64,000 nt of DNA from Brachypterus glaber (taxonomy: Eukaryota > Arthropoda > Insecta > Coleoptera > Kateretidae). Below, in pieces: positions 26,001 through 35,109 of this stretch; the stretch's first letter is position 1, and each line of letters begins with the position of its first letter. The position numbers and the translations under genes are program-made. Below the pieces are notes generated by a model that did not search any database, was not told the DNA's origin, and was given only the letters and a program-made list of their open reading frames with translations. The DNA lies in NCBI GenBank assembly GCA_958510825.1, contig OY294049.1, positions 9,176,001 to 9,240,000 on the forward strand. The letters run 5' to 3'.

Positions 26001-29000
26001 TAGTTATTCCAATCAGCAAATTACATAACATGATATAGTTCTCCGCATGAAACAAAGTCTCCGACGAAAGGGGGAGGAATCATTCGCGCTCTCTTCTTTC
26101 CGTCGAAAGCGTTATAAGGCGTTTGGACTACAACGGGCCTTCCACTTGCACACACATTCCAAACATATTTCCCGTAGCCACAGATCCGTGCGTCAAAGTA
26201 TATCTCCATCTCTCTATTGGTGATTTCGCTGCAAGTTCGAAAGGTGCTTTGCAGAAAAATATTTGAAACAATTTCCCTAATTTTTCAACTAATTTCTCTT
26301 TTTCCGCAATTAATCCCCCTTGGAAATCACTGTATAAACCCGAGAAATTCCTATAGGAATTCCTTCTAATTCCTCAAAATTTCCTAGAATTCCCGAATAC
26401 AATTTTTTTTTTCACTACCAGCCTAAAACCACATCTTTATTACTGTTCTTTTCATTGGTAGAAATATCATTTCTCTACCTATGACGTCAGAGGTTCTAAA
26501 AATAATGAAATTGCACCATGGTAATTAATGAATTTTTATTCAGCTGTTTTGGCATCTGACGTTTCACTTAATTATTAAATCACGTTGCTATTTACAAGTG
26601 TCTTTAGGCACCAAATTTATTTATTGCATGATAAATTCAAAAATATTAACTAAATTAAGTACCTATATTTAGTACCTATAAAACATGTTTTACAAAAAAC
26701 ACTTCGAAAAGTGAAAATCATTGGTCCATCATATTCAACCATAGACTATACAACCCATATATTACCGTAAGGATCATAGATTACTAGAGGTACAACCCCC
26801 ATATATTGATTTTTGAGGCAATAGATTCTCCCTCACAGTTTTCGCCTGTCCCCTTATTTCTGGAGGAGTACCAGAATCATCACTTTGCATTTCACTTTCC
26901 ATTTTTATATATTTTATTACACTTAACACGGAAACACTTTCTAACTTAATAATTTTAGCAGATCACCAGAAATTTTCTGCCAGAAATGTCAAGTTATTCA
27001 TTTGTTTTTTTAATGGCCGCGAACGGCCAGCGTGATATTTTAAATTTATAAGCGTTTTCATTAAATTTTAGTAAAATAAATAAATAAATAAATAGCTAAT
27101 TAATTGTACTGGTAGTGAAAAAAATAAATATTTTCCACGTGAGTGAAGATTTAACATTTTAGACCTCGTCTTGCGGGCTTCGCGCTGGCGCGCTCATCCC
27201 GCAATTTGACGCAGGTCAAAAATGTTAAACTTGGTAAATAATGTACTATAGCGAACCTTACCCCTCGTAGTTACCATAATTTTTCAATCATTTTTCAATC
27301 ATTTTTCCATTTTTTTTAATGGACTATGTTATGCAATAACCGTCTAACCCACATTGTGAGATGACAGTAAATTGTTGAACTTTTTCCCTAACTATATAAC
27401 TAATTCCTAAATTTTCTAATTCACCAAGTAAACCCCTAGTTTCCCGACCTTGTACACCTGCATTTATTTAATCTATAGTTTATTATGTACTTATACCCTT
27501 ATTTTAACGAGTGTAAATTATTTTGTTACACAAATAAAGATATTATTATTATTATTATTATTATTAATATCACTCACGCCAAGTTTTATTTTCAAAGTAA
27601 TATTGTGTTTATAAAGAAACAAAATATCGTAAGTTTGCAGGAAAAAATCTTTATCTGCATTTTTGCGGAAAAGGTAATATGACACTAGAGAATATCAGAT
27701 TTGTTTACAGCATTCATGTTTTATCTGAGAAAACTGGGAAAATAATGACAATCAAACCAATATTTTATATTGAGTTTTTTATTAAAAAATAGTCATATAT
27801 AATGAACCTAAAATGTGAAGAAGTACCTCTGATAAAGAGCATCGATGCTCAATTAATCTCGATGTTAAGTGTAGACTTAACTAAAAGAAAAAAAGTGGCG
27901 CACCTAAAATTTTTCCCAAGTTTGATGTCGAATAACATGTTCCATTGTAACGAAATTTGGTTTATTTTTTAGATAATATTTTCTAAACTAAGCAAGATGT
28001 AATCTCAGTAATCTCAGTTTAACACCCACCCTCTGTAACGCTATTTTCCTATACTATTAACATGTGCGTAACACTCCAAAATTACAATTTAAAAAAAAAG
28101 TTTCAAAAAAAAAGTTATTAAAATTTTTATTTTTTTTTATTTTCTTTTTGCAAAAAAACAAAAAAAAAATGAAAATTATAGTTTTTTTTTTGTTTTTTTA
28201 ACCCCCACTTTTGTTTTTTTTAACCCCCACTTTTTTGTTTTTGGAGGGATTACTTTCAAAATTTGTAGATTGATCCTAAATTGATTATAAAAGTATTTTT
28301 TTCTGAAAAAGTTACGTTAATCGGAATTTTCTTTCAGCTTTTTTCGATTTTTTTAAAAGTTCAACCCCTCATCTTTTTTTTTTGAGGATAACTTTCAAAA
28401 ACAATAGGGATTTTCCCCTCGTAGAACTTAATTTTTGCTTAAATAGTCGATCGGATTATTCGTTCTTGAGTTATTGTCTTTACAAAAATCGTGGCCTTCG
28501 CCGGACAAACGGACATTTCAAAAAAAAAGTTGCTTTTTTTTTCATGAAACAAATTTATATCAAAGAAAAAAAGTAATTTTATTTTCTTTTTAATCTCAAA
28601 GAATAACTCTACAAAATAAAATAAAATTTGTTAAAAACCGACCAAACAGTTGAGTTATTGGACATCAAAATTGGCCAAATTTTTGGGTGCGTCTTTTCTT
28701 TTTAATTTTCTGTTTTTGTTATTAGATTTGTGTATGAGACTGAACATTTTAACGGCGTGGGTGAATTATTGGAAATCCTGGGAAGCATCATCAACGGTTT
28801 CGCTTTGCCGCTGAAAAGTGAACACAAACAGTTCCTCGTCAAAGTTCTCATACCATTACACAAGGTCAAGTGCCTGTCGTTATATCATGCACAGTTAGCC
28901 TACTGCGTAGTTCAATTTTTGGAAAAGGATCCCACCCTCACGGAGCCCGTAGTCAAGGGCCTGCTAAAATACTGGCCCAAAACGTGTAGTCAAAAGGAGG

Positions 29001-31706
29001 TGATGTTTTTGGGCGAGATCGAGGAAGTGCTCGATGTCATAGAACCCTCACAATTTACTAGAATTCAGGAACCGTTATTTAGGCAAATATCCAGATGCGT
29101 TTCCAGTCCACATTTTCAGGTAATATCAAAACACGCCGTGAAGATATGTATGCCTTTCGTTATATTCACAGTAATCCTTAAAAAAGAATTTAAAAAAAAA
29201 CTAACAAAATTTTAACAATTTTTTGTAATTAAAAACGAAAAAAAAATTGATTTTTATTGATTTAAAAAAAAAATCAATAATTAAAAAAAAAACTTTTTTC
29301 AATTTTCTTTTTAAATTTTATTTTTGCGAAAAACGAAAATTATAGTTTTTTCTTTTTTTAAAAAAGTTTAACCCCTCATAACTTTTCTGTTTTTGGGGGA
29401 TTCCTTTCAAAATTGGTAAAATTGATCCTTATAATAAAAGTAATATCCAAACGTTGAAAAAATGTGTGAAGCGTAGAATCTCGGTCTGTCGGTTTGTCTG
29501 TTCATATTATTAAAGCGGATAGTTTTCCCTACTATTAACATACACAAATCTTTTTACTTCTTTGAAATAAGTTTATGGAAACTATTTAAAACACTTAAGA
29601 TATTAATATTTTTAAATTTGAATACGTGAGTGGATGGAGGGGCTATGTTACATTTGCTGTAGTTCAAACGAACCATGATTTTTTTATATTGAAGATATTA
29701 AAAGTTTTATTATCACTTTTTTGTATTTAATTGTAACTCCATAACACATTTGTATGTCCCATAATAGCCCATTCATCCAATTTATATATTTTAAATATTT
29801 TTTTTCACCAAATCTCACTTTCAAAGTTATTTATTTATTTTTATTTTCGCTCTCTAATATTGGACCTGATACAGCACTTGAAAACTGCCAATCTTTTATC
29901 CCTTTTGCCTACAGACATCAAGGGCAGATTTAGGGGGGGCATGCAAACTCGATTTAACTGTACTACCAAGATCCATTGTTTGTTTCTGATGCCCTTTCTT
30001 TAAAATCTAATCATATCCGGGGATCACTGTATATACGGTATGCAAATTTAGTAGTTCGCAAATTGATCGTTTCGTTATATACAGGTTGCAGAGCGGGCTT
30101 TGTATTTCTGGAACAACGAGTACATAATGTCGTTGATGGAGGAAAACAATCACGTGATCATGCCGATAATGTTCCCCGCATTGTATCGCATATCCAAAGA
30201 ACACTGGAACCAAACCATAGTGGCGCTCGTTTACAACGTGCTCAAAACTTTCATGGAAATGAATTCCAAATTATTTGACGAACTGACAGTTAGTTATAAA
30301 GCAGAAAGACAAAAGTAAGTAGAGCTGGTTAGGGATTGCAGAATTACCGGTTTTAGGTATTACCGAAGTTGAAGTACCGTAATACCGGTGTTATTACCTA
30401 AATATTACCGGTAATAAAAAAGAATTCTGATAATAAAAAATATATATTTATTAATGTTAGATAAAAACGAATAATCTAGTAAAAAAAAACGATTTTTTTA
30501 TGTTCTTGATGTTCTAAGAACGCGTGAAAAAGAAAAAAGAAGATTGAATTCTTATTTAAAAAAAATAATAAAAAATAACAAATACTTAAATAAAAACAAC
30601 ATTTACAGTGTAAGTTTTACACAAAAATATAAGTTAAAACAAAAATAAACGTATAATACTTAAATAATTTTAGATTTTGGATTCGTATTTCTGTTTTTTT
30701 TTACTTAAATTTTCTTTTCTACACAAATATTTTGAATAATGCCCCATCAAGTTACAGGTGTTGATATACGTTAAAGCTTTGATAAACCTACTATATCGTG
30801 TACCCATTTATAACAGCGACAGTATATACTATAAAAATCTTACCTGTAAAATAATTAAGCGCCAAATGAAAATTGTGGTTAAATCAAAACATACATCAAT
30901 TTTTAATTCCTAATATGACATTTATTACTTGCGCCACTCACCGAGCCCCGTTTGGTACAATACAAGCAGTTTTCTGTATTTTTACCGGCGACACCTTACG
31001 GATATCACATAAGTAACCTGGCGAATGTGGTTTTCTTTAATTAAATTTTTTTACGGCCTACTAAAATTACCGGTAATTACTTCAAAATACCGGTATTTTC
31101 AATACCGATATTTGGGCTTTTAAAACAATTCAGCAATTGTTAAAGATTCAAAACATTTTAGCCTGACTTCTAAAACATTTTAAAATGCACATTTAGTTTT
31201 AAAAAGATGTTATATTCTGGAATATTATACTAATTATAAATATATGTTACTTTGTTATTTACTTAAGCACCATTTGTATTCAAACAGATATAGGCGGCTT
31301 TTTCCAATCGGGCCGCATGTATCCTATAAGATACAGTTACTTGCCTAACATTACTTGGTGGCCCAAAACGACAGAAAAAAATTTGCATGGTGTTAAAATA
31401 AATATTGCATTTACATATTATGTTTTTTAATACAATTGACAAATTTATACATTTTAAAGTTAAACTAGGCACAAGATATAACGTGAACAATGCTGGAATT
31501 ACCCATATGAAGTTTCACCAATCTCAGAATTTCTTAGTTTGAACCCCTCTTTTGCTTGGATTATACAAAATTTAACTATTTTTCTTTTCAGAGAGAAAAA
31601 ACGAGAAAAAGAGAGAGACGAGTTATGGAAAAAGCTCGCCGAACTGGAGTTAAACCACTCCACAAAAAATTCAACCCAAAGTAATAGCCCACCCAGCAAA
31701 AAGTGA
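8574..31706 (+). CDS. wdb: PP2A B56 regulatory subunit, alpha/epsilon class (widerborst-like)
   Basis: Targets the PP2A AC core to substrates carrying LxxIxE motifs, with roles in kinase signalling, mitosis, planar polarity and the clock. Six exons: 8574-8712, 20043-20239, 25641-25966, 28726-29119, 30085-30314, 31592-31706. All are GT-AG with matching phases, giving 466 aa, the usual length of the epsilon type. Seen: a basic variable N-terminus (KKKSKKSQ), then [117 protein letters not shown] and a C-terminal [17 protein letters not shown]. These span the HEAT-repeat solenoid. The short C-terminus and RDELWKKL favour the alpha/epsilon rather than the gamma/delta class. Introns total about 21.7 kb, mostly repeats. 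Exon 3 is clearly more GC-rich than its surroundings. Confidence 0.96.
8713..9128. other. Start of wdb intron 1; nothing recognised
   Basis: Plain AT-rich intronic DNA after the GTAAGA donor. No element ends or coding remnants seen. Confidence 0.5.
9143..9342. mobile_element. 200-bp hairpin MITE with an 8-bp target duplication
   Basis: The arms are nearly complementary: ATGAAGCTGAAGTTTGCAAC on the left against GTTGCAAACTTCAGCTTCAT on the right, through to an inner TTTTTAGCGCAC pair. It is flanked by ACATTTAA on both sides (9135-9142 and 9343-9350). An 8-bp duplication fits hAT-type insertion. No coding capacity. Confidence 0.8.
9485..9743. mobile_element. MITE with GTGGAGCAAACATGC termini
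   Basis: The left end GTGGAGCAAACATGCAAAAA followed by CCGATAAATCCA is complemented by the right end TGGATTTATCGG then TTTTTGCATGTTTGCTCCAC. The TIR is about 33 bp and the element about 260 bp, AT-rich inside. Confidence 0.75.
9779..10702. mobile_element. Large fold-back palindrome, arms above 400 bp
   Basis: Outer ends TTTTTCAATTTTTTATTTCG and CGAATAAAAAATTGAAAAA pair. Moving inward, further paired blocks are TTTAAAGAGCTTAAAATTCTC, ATAGACACTTTAAACTATTG, ATGTCATGTCGACGC, GAGTCACTTG and ATGGTCCATGACTCAT. The centre is at about 10220. The whole is one imperfect hairpin of about 0.92 kb. A diverged fragment with the GACTCACTG...CGACATGACA segment lies at 13195-13290, and a shorter one at about 40435-40500. 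Confidence 0.8.
10751..11007 (-). mobile_element. tRNA-derived SINE (family 1), minus strand
   Basis: Read on the minus strand it starts GGGAGGCATAGCGTAGTGG (A box region) and has GTGAGTTCGATTCTCAC (B box). A non-tRNA body follows (CAGTATAAGCCGGTGG, TAGCCCACACAAGTCC), then a CAAACA-type tail. A near-identical copy is at 54580-54848. It is not a true tRNA because the 3' body and tail follow the tRNA-like head. Confidence 0.88.
11006..11058. repeat. (AT)n microsatellite, about 26 units
   Basis: An uninterrupted AT dinucleotide run abutting the tRNA-like head of the minus-strand SINE. It is therefore on the 5' side of the SINE rather than its tail. Confidence 0.95.
11059..12718. other. wdb intron 1 stretch with one element terminus
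   Basis: Near 11090-11130 a mariner-like right end is seen (GTACCATTTAAAAGAATAAC then CCTGTATA); the same end recurs at 38212-38240. A block GGGGCGTAGCGTCGGGAGCC lies near 11370. No other structure or coding remnant was recognised. Confidence 0.4.
12719..12989. mobile_element. Complete 271-bp MITE with GGGAACG...GTTACGTAAT termini
   Basis: Begins GGGAACGTATAAGTATTACG and ends GACGTAATACTTAAACGTTCCC, an inverted pair of about 25 bp. The inner CGGGGTATGAAGTGTATG block identifies the copy at 785-902 and the one near 59740. No ORF. Confidence 0.75.
13425..13600 (+). repeat. Interspersed repeat with GATAACTCAAGAACGAATAA
   Basis: The pattern GTCCGTCTGTCCG, GAACACGATAACTCAAGAACG, GGGGAAGATCCCTATTG, AAAAGTTATGGGGGGTTGAAC recurs inverted at 28195-28540 and 29340-29520, and in a relative form at 59420-59640. 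Low-complexity A/T runs follow each. Class unknown. Confidence 0.6.
13795..13850. repeat. Terminal fragment of the GGGAACGTTCAAGTATTACG family
   Basis: Only the first 50-odd bases of the family end are present, continuing as GCAAATTTTGATCATTTTGG as in the 5683 copy. Confidence 0.55.
14689..15805. mobile_element. 1.1-kb TIR element with a 10-bp target duplication
   Basis: Starts AGGGTGCCCAG and ends CTGGGCACCCT. It is flanked on both sides by AATATACAGT (14679-14688 and 15806-15815). Subterminal blocks are also inverted (GGGTCCCACGCCC against GGGTGGGACCC; TTTAGGTCAAAAATCAACCC against a GAACCATTTTGAGGGGTGGG-like block). The interior has an ATT microsatellite near 14849 and no intact transposase. 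A 9-11 bp duplication is typical of Mutator-like elements; that assignment is an inference. Confidence 0.75.
15975..16155. repeat. Imperfect palindrome around GATCTGATGGAGCAATT
   Basis: CGAATCTGATCCCAGAATTG then CTCCATCAGATC pairs with GATCTGATGGAGCAATTTTG then AGGTCAGATCCGG. The centre is near 16060. Likely a small MITE. Confidence 0.6.
16370..16512. repeat. Palindrome centred near 16445
   Basis: GAATTATGCGGGAAAAATT and CTGGAAATAATTAC pair with GTAATTATTTCC and AATTTTTCCCGATAATTC. Short non-coding hairpin, probably a MITE. Confidence 0.6.
16800..16950. repeat. GC-rich-centred palindrome (TATGGAATAG...CTATTCCATA)
   Basis: AGTATGGAATAGACAATATTC then CGCGCGAG pairs with CTCGCGGGACC-like and CGCGGAATGACTATTCCATAC segments around a CGGCAGGCGAG loop. 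Short MITE-like hairpin; the rest of 16156-17700 is plain AT-rich intron. Confidence 0.55.
17707..18998 (+). mobile_element. Mariner-like relic(s) with a transposase C-terminal fragment
   Basis: The left edge ACAGGGTCATTCAGAAATAA followed by CCAAAAATATGAAAGTTCC matches the ends of the 58500-59151 element. The right edge GGCTAATAAATCACCCTGTG matches the element at 45179-45674. At 18405-18614 a frame reads [20 protein letters not shown] and [11 protein letters not shown], the SPDLNP.DFFLWG...V..SL.RR block of mariner-type transposases. Upstream catalytic parts are not readable. It may be two elements merged. The span fits a mariner of 1.3 kb. Confidence 0.6.
19180..20009 (+). mobile_element. 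Internally deleted mariner-like element in wdb intron 1
   Basis: The TIRs exceed 100 bp: GGGTGGCCCATAAGTCACTT at the left and AAGTGACTTATATGCCACCC at the right. Each continues into ATTGAATAACTTTTTTGTTT-like and TACAACATAGAGTACAGGAA blocks. The interior keeps a transposase C-terminal region in mixed frames: [35 protein letters not shown], then a stop in place of the usual W codon, then [14 protein letters not shown] and ENVVKR. The N-terminal half is gone, so it is non-autonomous and dead. Confidence 0.85.
20585..20905 (+). repeat. Copy of a dispersed ~400-bp repeat (also 35.1 and 47.3 kb)
   Basis: Shared blocks: TTTATGATTGAAATTACG, AAAACCCCATATCGATATCT, AAGCCTTACAAATGCCAAAA and CATGGACAAGAAAAAC, ending at TTATTCGAAAGGA. 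The paired segments GGCGACGTTAGGGAC seen in the other copies are degraded here. No coding potential. Confidence 0.65.
21248..21525 (+). mobile_element. tRNA-derived SINE (family 2) with a 14-bp target duplication
   Basis: The tRNA-like head contains GGTGGCGCAATGGTTAGCGC (A box) and GGGTTCGAGCTCC (B box). The body follows (GTGCTTCGGAGGGCACG, AATAACGACGTTAAAC), a pattern found in insect SINEs. Perfect 14-bp duplications AAATTATTATTGAA flank it (21234-21247 and 21526-21539), showing target-primed insertion into wdb intron 1. The tail is short and A-rich. Confidence 0.92.
21702..22199. repeat. GGGAACG-family ends enclosing AACCGG-rich sequence
   Basis: Left GGGAACGTTTAAGTATTACG and right TTCGTTACATAATATTTGAAC with GTTCCC. 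Between them are GC-rich blocks (GTTACATAGGGGGGTGTC, GAGTTACAAGGGGGAGG) and an AACCGGT-rich stretch at 21950-22040. It may be two copies rather than one. Confidence 0.45.
22540..22940. repeat. GTAGGGA-motif region
   Basis: Clusters of CTACTCC(G/A)TAACATCC on the left (22540-22600) and GGAGTAGGG(A/C)T variants on the right (22845-22935) are inverted relative to one another, suggesting an old TIR element of about 400 bp. No ORF. Confidence 0.4.
23188..23370. mobile_element. Short MITE with mariner-like ends
   Basis: ACAGTGTGATTCAGAATATC at the left and AGCTAATTCTGAGTCACCCTG at the right form inverted ends about 180 bp apart. Non-coding. Confidence 0.5.
23685..23800. repeat. GC-rich tandem motif CCGTGCGCACGG
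   Basis: Three units with CTCGCGCTCCGTGCGC at about 35-45 bp spacing. The same motif recurs at 24457-24540, in the loop between the fold-back arms, where both orientations occur. Confidence 0.65.
23885..25123. mobile_element. Fold-back element with two inverted copies of a ZSWIM-like exon
   Basis: Arms 23885-24441 and 24552-25123 are near-complementary, with outer ends GCATGCGTCGTAGGG and CCCCTACGACGCAGTATGC. The loop holds the GC-rich CCGTGCGCACGG motif. Each arm carries the same first-exon-like sequence pointing away from the centre and ending in a GTAAGT donor. On the left arm, minus strand, it begins [16 protein letters not shown], is broken by an A-run frameshift, then reads [20 protein letters not shown]. 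On the right arm it stays open but has about 13 extra bases at that point. The block resembles the N-terminal domain of ZSWIM/MULE-type proteins. A third fragment of the arm lies at 60395-60535. Confidence 0.7.
24572..24943 (+). pseudogene. ZSWIM/MULE-like N-terminal exon, right-arm copy
   Basis: 123-codon frame starting [19 protein letters not shown], followed by [17 protein letters not shown] and LKYYFIEYA. It then diverges ([15 protein letters not shown]) where an insertion shifts the frame away from the [14 protein letters not shown] motif kept by the left arm. The GTAAGT at about 24835 looks like the ancestral donor, and codons beyond it are probably intronic. Domain assignment rests on the F..FEEL..K...YE, RDS..L and KYY...Y.C..GK.FKS..K pattern and is tentative. 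Confidence 0.5.
25150..25640. other. wdb intron 2 tail; nothing recognised
   Basis: AT-rich sequence ending in the pyrimidine-rich TTTGTTTGTTGCAG acceptor of exon 3. Confidence 0.5.
26270..27130. other. wdb intron 3, mostly unrecognised
   Basis: Holds a block of AATTCC-type motifs (CTATAGGAATTCCTTC at about 26350) related to 44870-44940 (CCTATAGGAATTCCTTGG). No coding or clear element boundaries. Confidence 0.35.
27150..27236. repeat. Small hairpin with GTTTAACATTTTTGACCTG-type arms
   Basis: ATTTAACATTTTAGACCTCG pairs with CAGGTCAAAAATGTTAAAC around a GC-rich loop (GCGGGCTTCGCGCTGGCGC). Probably a short MITE. Confidence 0.55.
27460..27566 (+). mobile_element. LINE-like 3' end with (TTA)n tail
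   Basis: TTACACAAATAAAGA (polyadenylation-like) runs directly into an ATT repeat at 27540-27566. This AATAAA-plus-trinucleotide tail is typical of several insect LINEs. No RT-coding sequence is attached. Confidence 0.4.
28080..28565 (-). repeat. Inverted copy of the GAACACGATAACTCAAGAACG repeat with poly-T runs
   Basis: Shows TTCGTTCTTGAGTTATTG, AATAGGGATTTTCCCCTCGTAG and CCCCTC...AACTTTCAAAA, the complement of 13425-13600, with long T and A runs. A second copy lies at 29340-29520. It occupies wdb intron 3 close to exon 4. Confidence 0.55.
29930..30000. repeat. Fragment shared in inverse with 36466-36550
   Basis: AACTCGATTTAACTGTAC and AAGATCCATTGTTTGTTTC reappear as complements inside the TIR element at 36023-37266. 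The fragment is in wdb intron 4. Confidence 0.45.
30340..31125. mobile_element. ACCGGTA-rich element in wdb intron 5
   Basis: Repeated TACCGGTAAT/ATTACCGG motifs lie at the left (30345-30415) and right (31060-31110) borders in opposite order, about 780 bp apart, around AT-rich DNA. It may be a diverged TIR element; similar AACCGG motifs occur at 21950-22040. No ORF. Confidence 0.4.
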
Positions 31707-32340
31707 TAAAACAGCCTAAAAATATGTTCCCTACCCCTACAGTAGCTACATGTGGTTGGTAAGTACAATTAGGCAACCTTGCCAGTTCTCCATTGGAGCA
31801 TGCTCCAAACACCAAAAATCCTCCTAAATCAACAATAGAACATTTCGCAATGTGGAGCTGTTGCCAGATTTCGTCTCTAACTACATCAGTAGTTCAAATG
31901 TACCATTCAAATGAATTACTCTTTAAATAATATTTTATGGCGTCATGACGCGTCATGCTAATCGTGGTTAAGCAATAAAATGACGCTAGTCTACACGTCA
32001 AAATGCTTGCTGTTTTCTCAAATTCTATATTAACAAAAATGAACGCTAAAATCTTATTAAAATACTAATTAATTTTTATTAGAAAGTTTTCACTTAATTA
32101 TTATTTAATTGCAAAATGTTCTACATTACAACTGTCATTTTAGAATCTGTTACAAAACAGTTCCACATATTGCAATGCTCTAAGAGAAAAATGGCCCTGA
32201 AATTAAATCGCTTCATGAAAAAAGGCTATCCATTAATAATAATAATGTAATCATAGAGACCCTCAATATTCTGATAGTTCTGTCTGTGTTGACAAAACTG
32301 ATATAATAAACTGATCAAAAAAAGTTAAGGATGTTGTTAA
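31707..32340. other. 3' flank of wdb; nothing recognised except a possible poly(A) signal
   Basis: A GCAATAAAATGAC sequence at about 31971-31983 could end the wdb mRNA about 270 nt after its stop. The rest is AT-rich without element ends. Confidence 0.4.
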
Positions 32341-32620
32341 GAATGCTGCTTTCTCTGGGACTATAAGCGCTTTAACTCGCCGAGGCATACTTAAAATTAA
32401 GCGATTTAACTGATCTTGGTCGAAGCCATCCTATAAATTCGGAAGAACTTGCTAGTTTCTTTACGTCATGAAAATGTGGTTGACGATCAATTACTGCTCT
32501 ACCAAGTATATCCCAGACATGTTCAATACAGTTAAACAAGATAATGAGACGGCGGCGGGCCATTTTTTTGTTTTTTTGATTATTTTTTCTCAGAGAAACC
32601 AAAATAACTTTTTTCGATCA
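32340..32620 (-). pseudogene. Tc1-like transposase relic
   Basis: On the minus strand one frame reads CIEHVWDILGRAVIDRQPHF and another continues GFDQDQLNRLILSMPRRVKA. This matches the N.IEHVWD.LGR.V and I..L..SMPRR blocks near the C-terminus of Tc1-type transposases. A frameshift separates the two pieces and the catalytic half is absent. Confidence 0.75.
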
Positions 32621-33530
32621 GTTTATGAAGGACCTCTAATAATAATTTATGCAAGTCCTATGAACATGTAACGATTTAATTGCTTAAAATATATCTTTTA
32701 TTTTAGCTTCTGAAGTTAAATTTAAAATCTTTTATAAGAAATTAAATTTTAAAAATTATTAGGAAAAGTGTACCTAGTCGTATTTTTTGTATAAGTTTTT
32801 CGTGAATTTCACTTCAAAAACAGCAAAAATTTGGAAATATTTCAGTAACGGGTTAGTTGATATAAGTTCAAAAATATTCTTATTGAAATGCAATGTAAAT
32901 TCAATAATATTACTTTTTAATATTTTTTGTGCTCCATTGTTAAAGTTGTTAAATTAGTAAATAAAATTAACCTTATGATTGTTTTACAAAAAAAGCCATG
33001 CTCAATAAAAAATTAAAAAAAAACTTTCTTTAAAAAATATCAGTTTGAGTAATTTAGGCACTGTATTTATAGGTGGCGGTATTCCTCAGGCTGTATAAAT
33101 GGTTAAAAATTAAATGGAATGAAATTTTTATGTTTTACCTATGTTGGATCTAAAATGAAGGGTATTTTTGAAATACAAGGGTCAAATATCCCCCCTAAAA
33201 AAATTGTTGCTGCAAATATTTTTTTGATCTAGTGTTTTTATTTCATTTAAATTATACAAATTTTAATGTAATTCTTTTAAAATATTGTTTAATCCAATTA
33301 ACTAGTCTATTTTTTCTGTGTACACTAAAATATTTTTATTGAACATGTATTTTTATTATTACAATTAAAGTTATAGATATAATTACGCATTACTTTTTTT
33401 TTTGGAACGCAAGTTTATTAGGCTGGTTTGAAATAAATCTATTTTAAAGTAAAACTTAAAAAAGTCTGATGGTTAGTTAACCCAATAATTAGCACTAAAC
33501 TAAGAATTTAACCAATGAAATGTTAGAATT
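32621..33530. other. Unannotated AT-rich DNA
   Basis: No ORF with family resemblance, no paired termini and no tandem repeats seen. Confidence 0.4.
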
Positions 33531-33540
33531 ATTTAACACT

Positions 33541-34187
33541 AGGGTGCTTTTTTTTTCGACTATTTTTTTATTTTCGGTCCCATCACGAAATTTTGTTGGA
33601 AGTACCCTAAAAAAAAATCCCTCAAAATTTTAGCCCTTAATATTAATATTAAGTAGTGGACCAAGGCATGTAAAGATTTCCCATTGAAAATACACGTAAA
33701 CTTTGATTTTTTTTCTTTAAATTTCTATAGCTTAGCGGCATTTTATGGCATCGCTTCGATCATAGACAGGTATTTCTCAAAATTGAATGCTCTACAAAAG
33801 TGCCCATTGCTGCATAATCATAACTCGTACTGGTGAGGTAGTTTGGGCCACCAAACCCAATTTTTTCATAAAATTTACGTTTTTCTGTCCTTATCTCGTA
33901 ATTGACAAGAGCTACAAAAATTATTCAAATGACAAACTTGTAGGAAATTTAATTTCCTACAAAAATGGTTCTTGGCACTAAATCGCTAACATCAATATTT
34001 CTTGAGATATTAAATTCTAAAGTTTTTGTTATTTCAAATTATTATCGAGTATCACGTCAAATTATAAAAAATCTTTATTTCATTATACCTCACTATCTCA
34101 AGAAATATTGATGTTAGCTATTTAGTACTTCCAACAAAATTTCGTGATGGGACAAAAAAAAAAACAGTCGAAAAAAAAAAGTACCCT
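33541..34187. mobile_element. 647-bp TIR element with a 9-10 bp target duplication
   Basis: Starts AGGGTGCTTTTTTTTTCGAC and ends GTCGAAAAAAAAAAGTACCCT. Inner blocks TCCCATCACGAAATTTTG and CAAAATTTCGTGATGGGA pair exactly. Flanks are ATTTAACACT (33531-33540) and ATTTAACACA (34188-34197), nine of ten bases identical. It shares the AGGGTGC-type end and duplication size with 14689-15805. Non-coding. Confidence 0.78.
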
Positions 34188-34307
34188 ATTTAACACATTT
34201 AATTTAATTGCTTAAATATCCAGTTTAGTGTTAAATATCGGGTAAATCAACCTTTACTCACAACTCATTTTATTTAAGGGTCCATTCAAATAAAAATATA
34301 TATATAT

Positions 34308-35068
34308 CGTTGGCTAAGAGTAAATTTACCTAAACCTATTTTTTTTTTCAAAATCTGTATTTTTACAGAATCGGATAAAAAATGTCTTACTCTGTGTTTC
34401 TGTTTAAATCAATATATACCGATAAAAAGAATTAAAACTAAACATTTTAGAAGTAAAATTACCAATTATAAAATTGTAAGTAAAGCACTCAAGTGTTTTA
34501 GCTAGACTTTTAGATGACATTTCTCATCATTGAAATCAGGCAGTAATATAATAGGGATACTTTTCAATTAACACATGATAAATTTCTGTTCAGAAATTGA
34601 CTTAATAAATATAATAGATATAATACAAAAGCGCCTGGAAATATAAAAAAATTAGTACAGAATACAATAAGATATACAAAAATCTTTATAAATATCATAA
34701 TTTTAAACTAGATTCCATCTCCCCTCTCTCTTTGTTCACTTCAGATGTGTGGTTTGAGCTGCCAGGGCTATCCAACCAATCCTCTTCCATCTCCCCTTAT
34801 GTATGGTCTTAGGTTTAGGTAAATTTACATCTAAAATATGTGTCATTTTTAGAATGTCAAGTACCTATACCGATTTTTGTTGAATTTAAAATAAAATAGT
34901 TAAGAATTAAAGGATTTAAATACATTAACGAATTAAGTTCTCTTTAAGGTACCAAAAAAATATTTATAGTAAGTATAAATTACCAACATAACTTTTAAAA
35001 TCGTTTTTTACGTTTCCTGAAAAATTTGAAAATATCGAGATAGGTAAATTTACCTCTTAGCCGACGAT
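34308..35068. mobile_element. TIR element with ATATCGT(T/C)GGCTAAGAG ends
   Basis: ATCGTTGGCTAAGAGTAAAT then TTACCTAAACC at the left pairs with GGTAAATTTACCTCTTAGCC then GACGATAT at the right. About 760 bp, AT-rich and non-coding. Confidence 0.65.
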
Positions 35069-35109
35069 ATGTATATGAGTATGATATATTTCGCCTTTGC
35101 AGGCCATAT

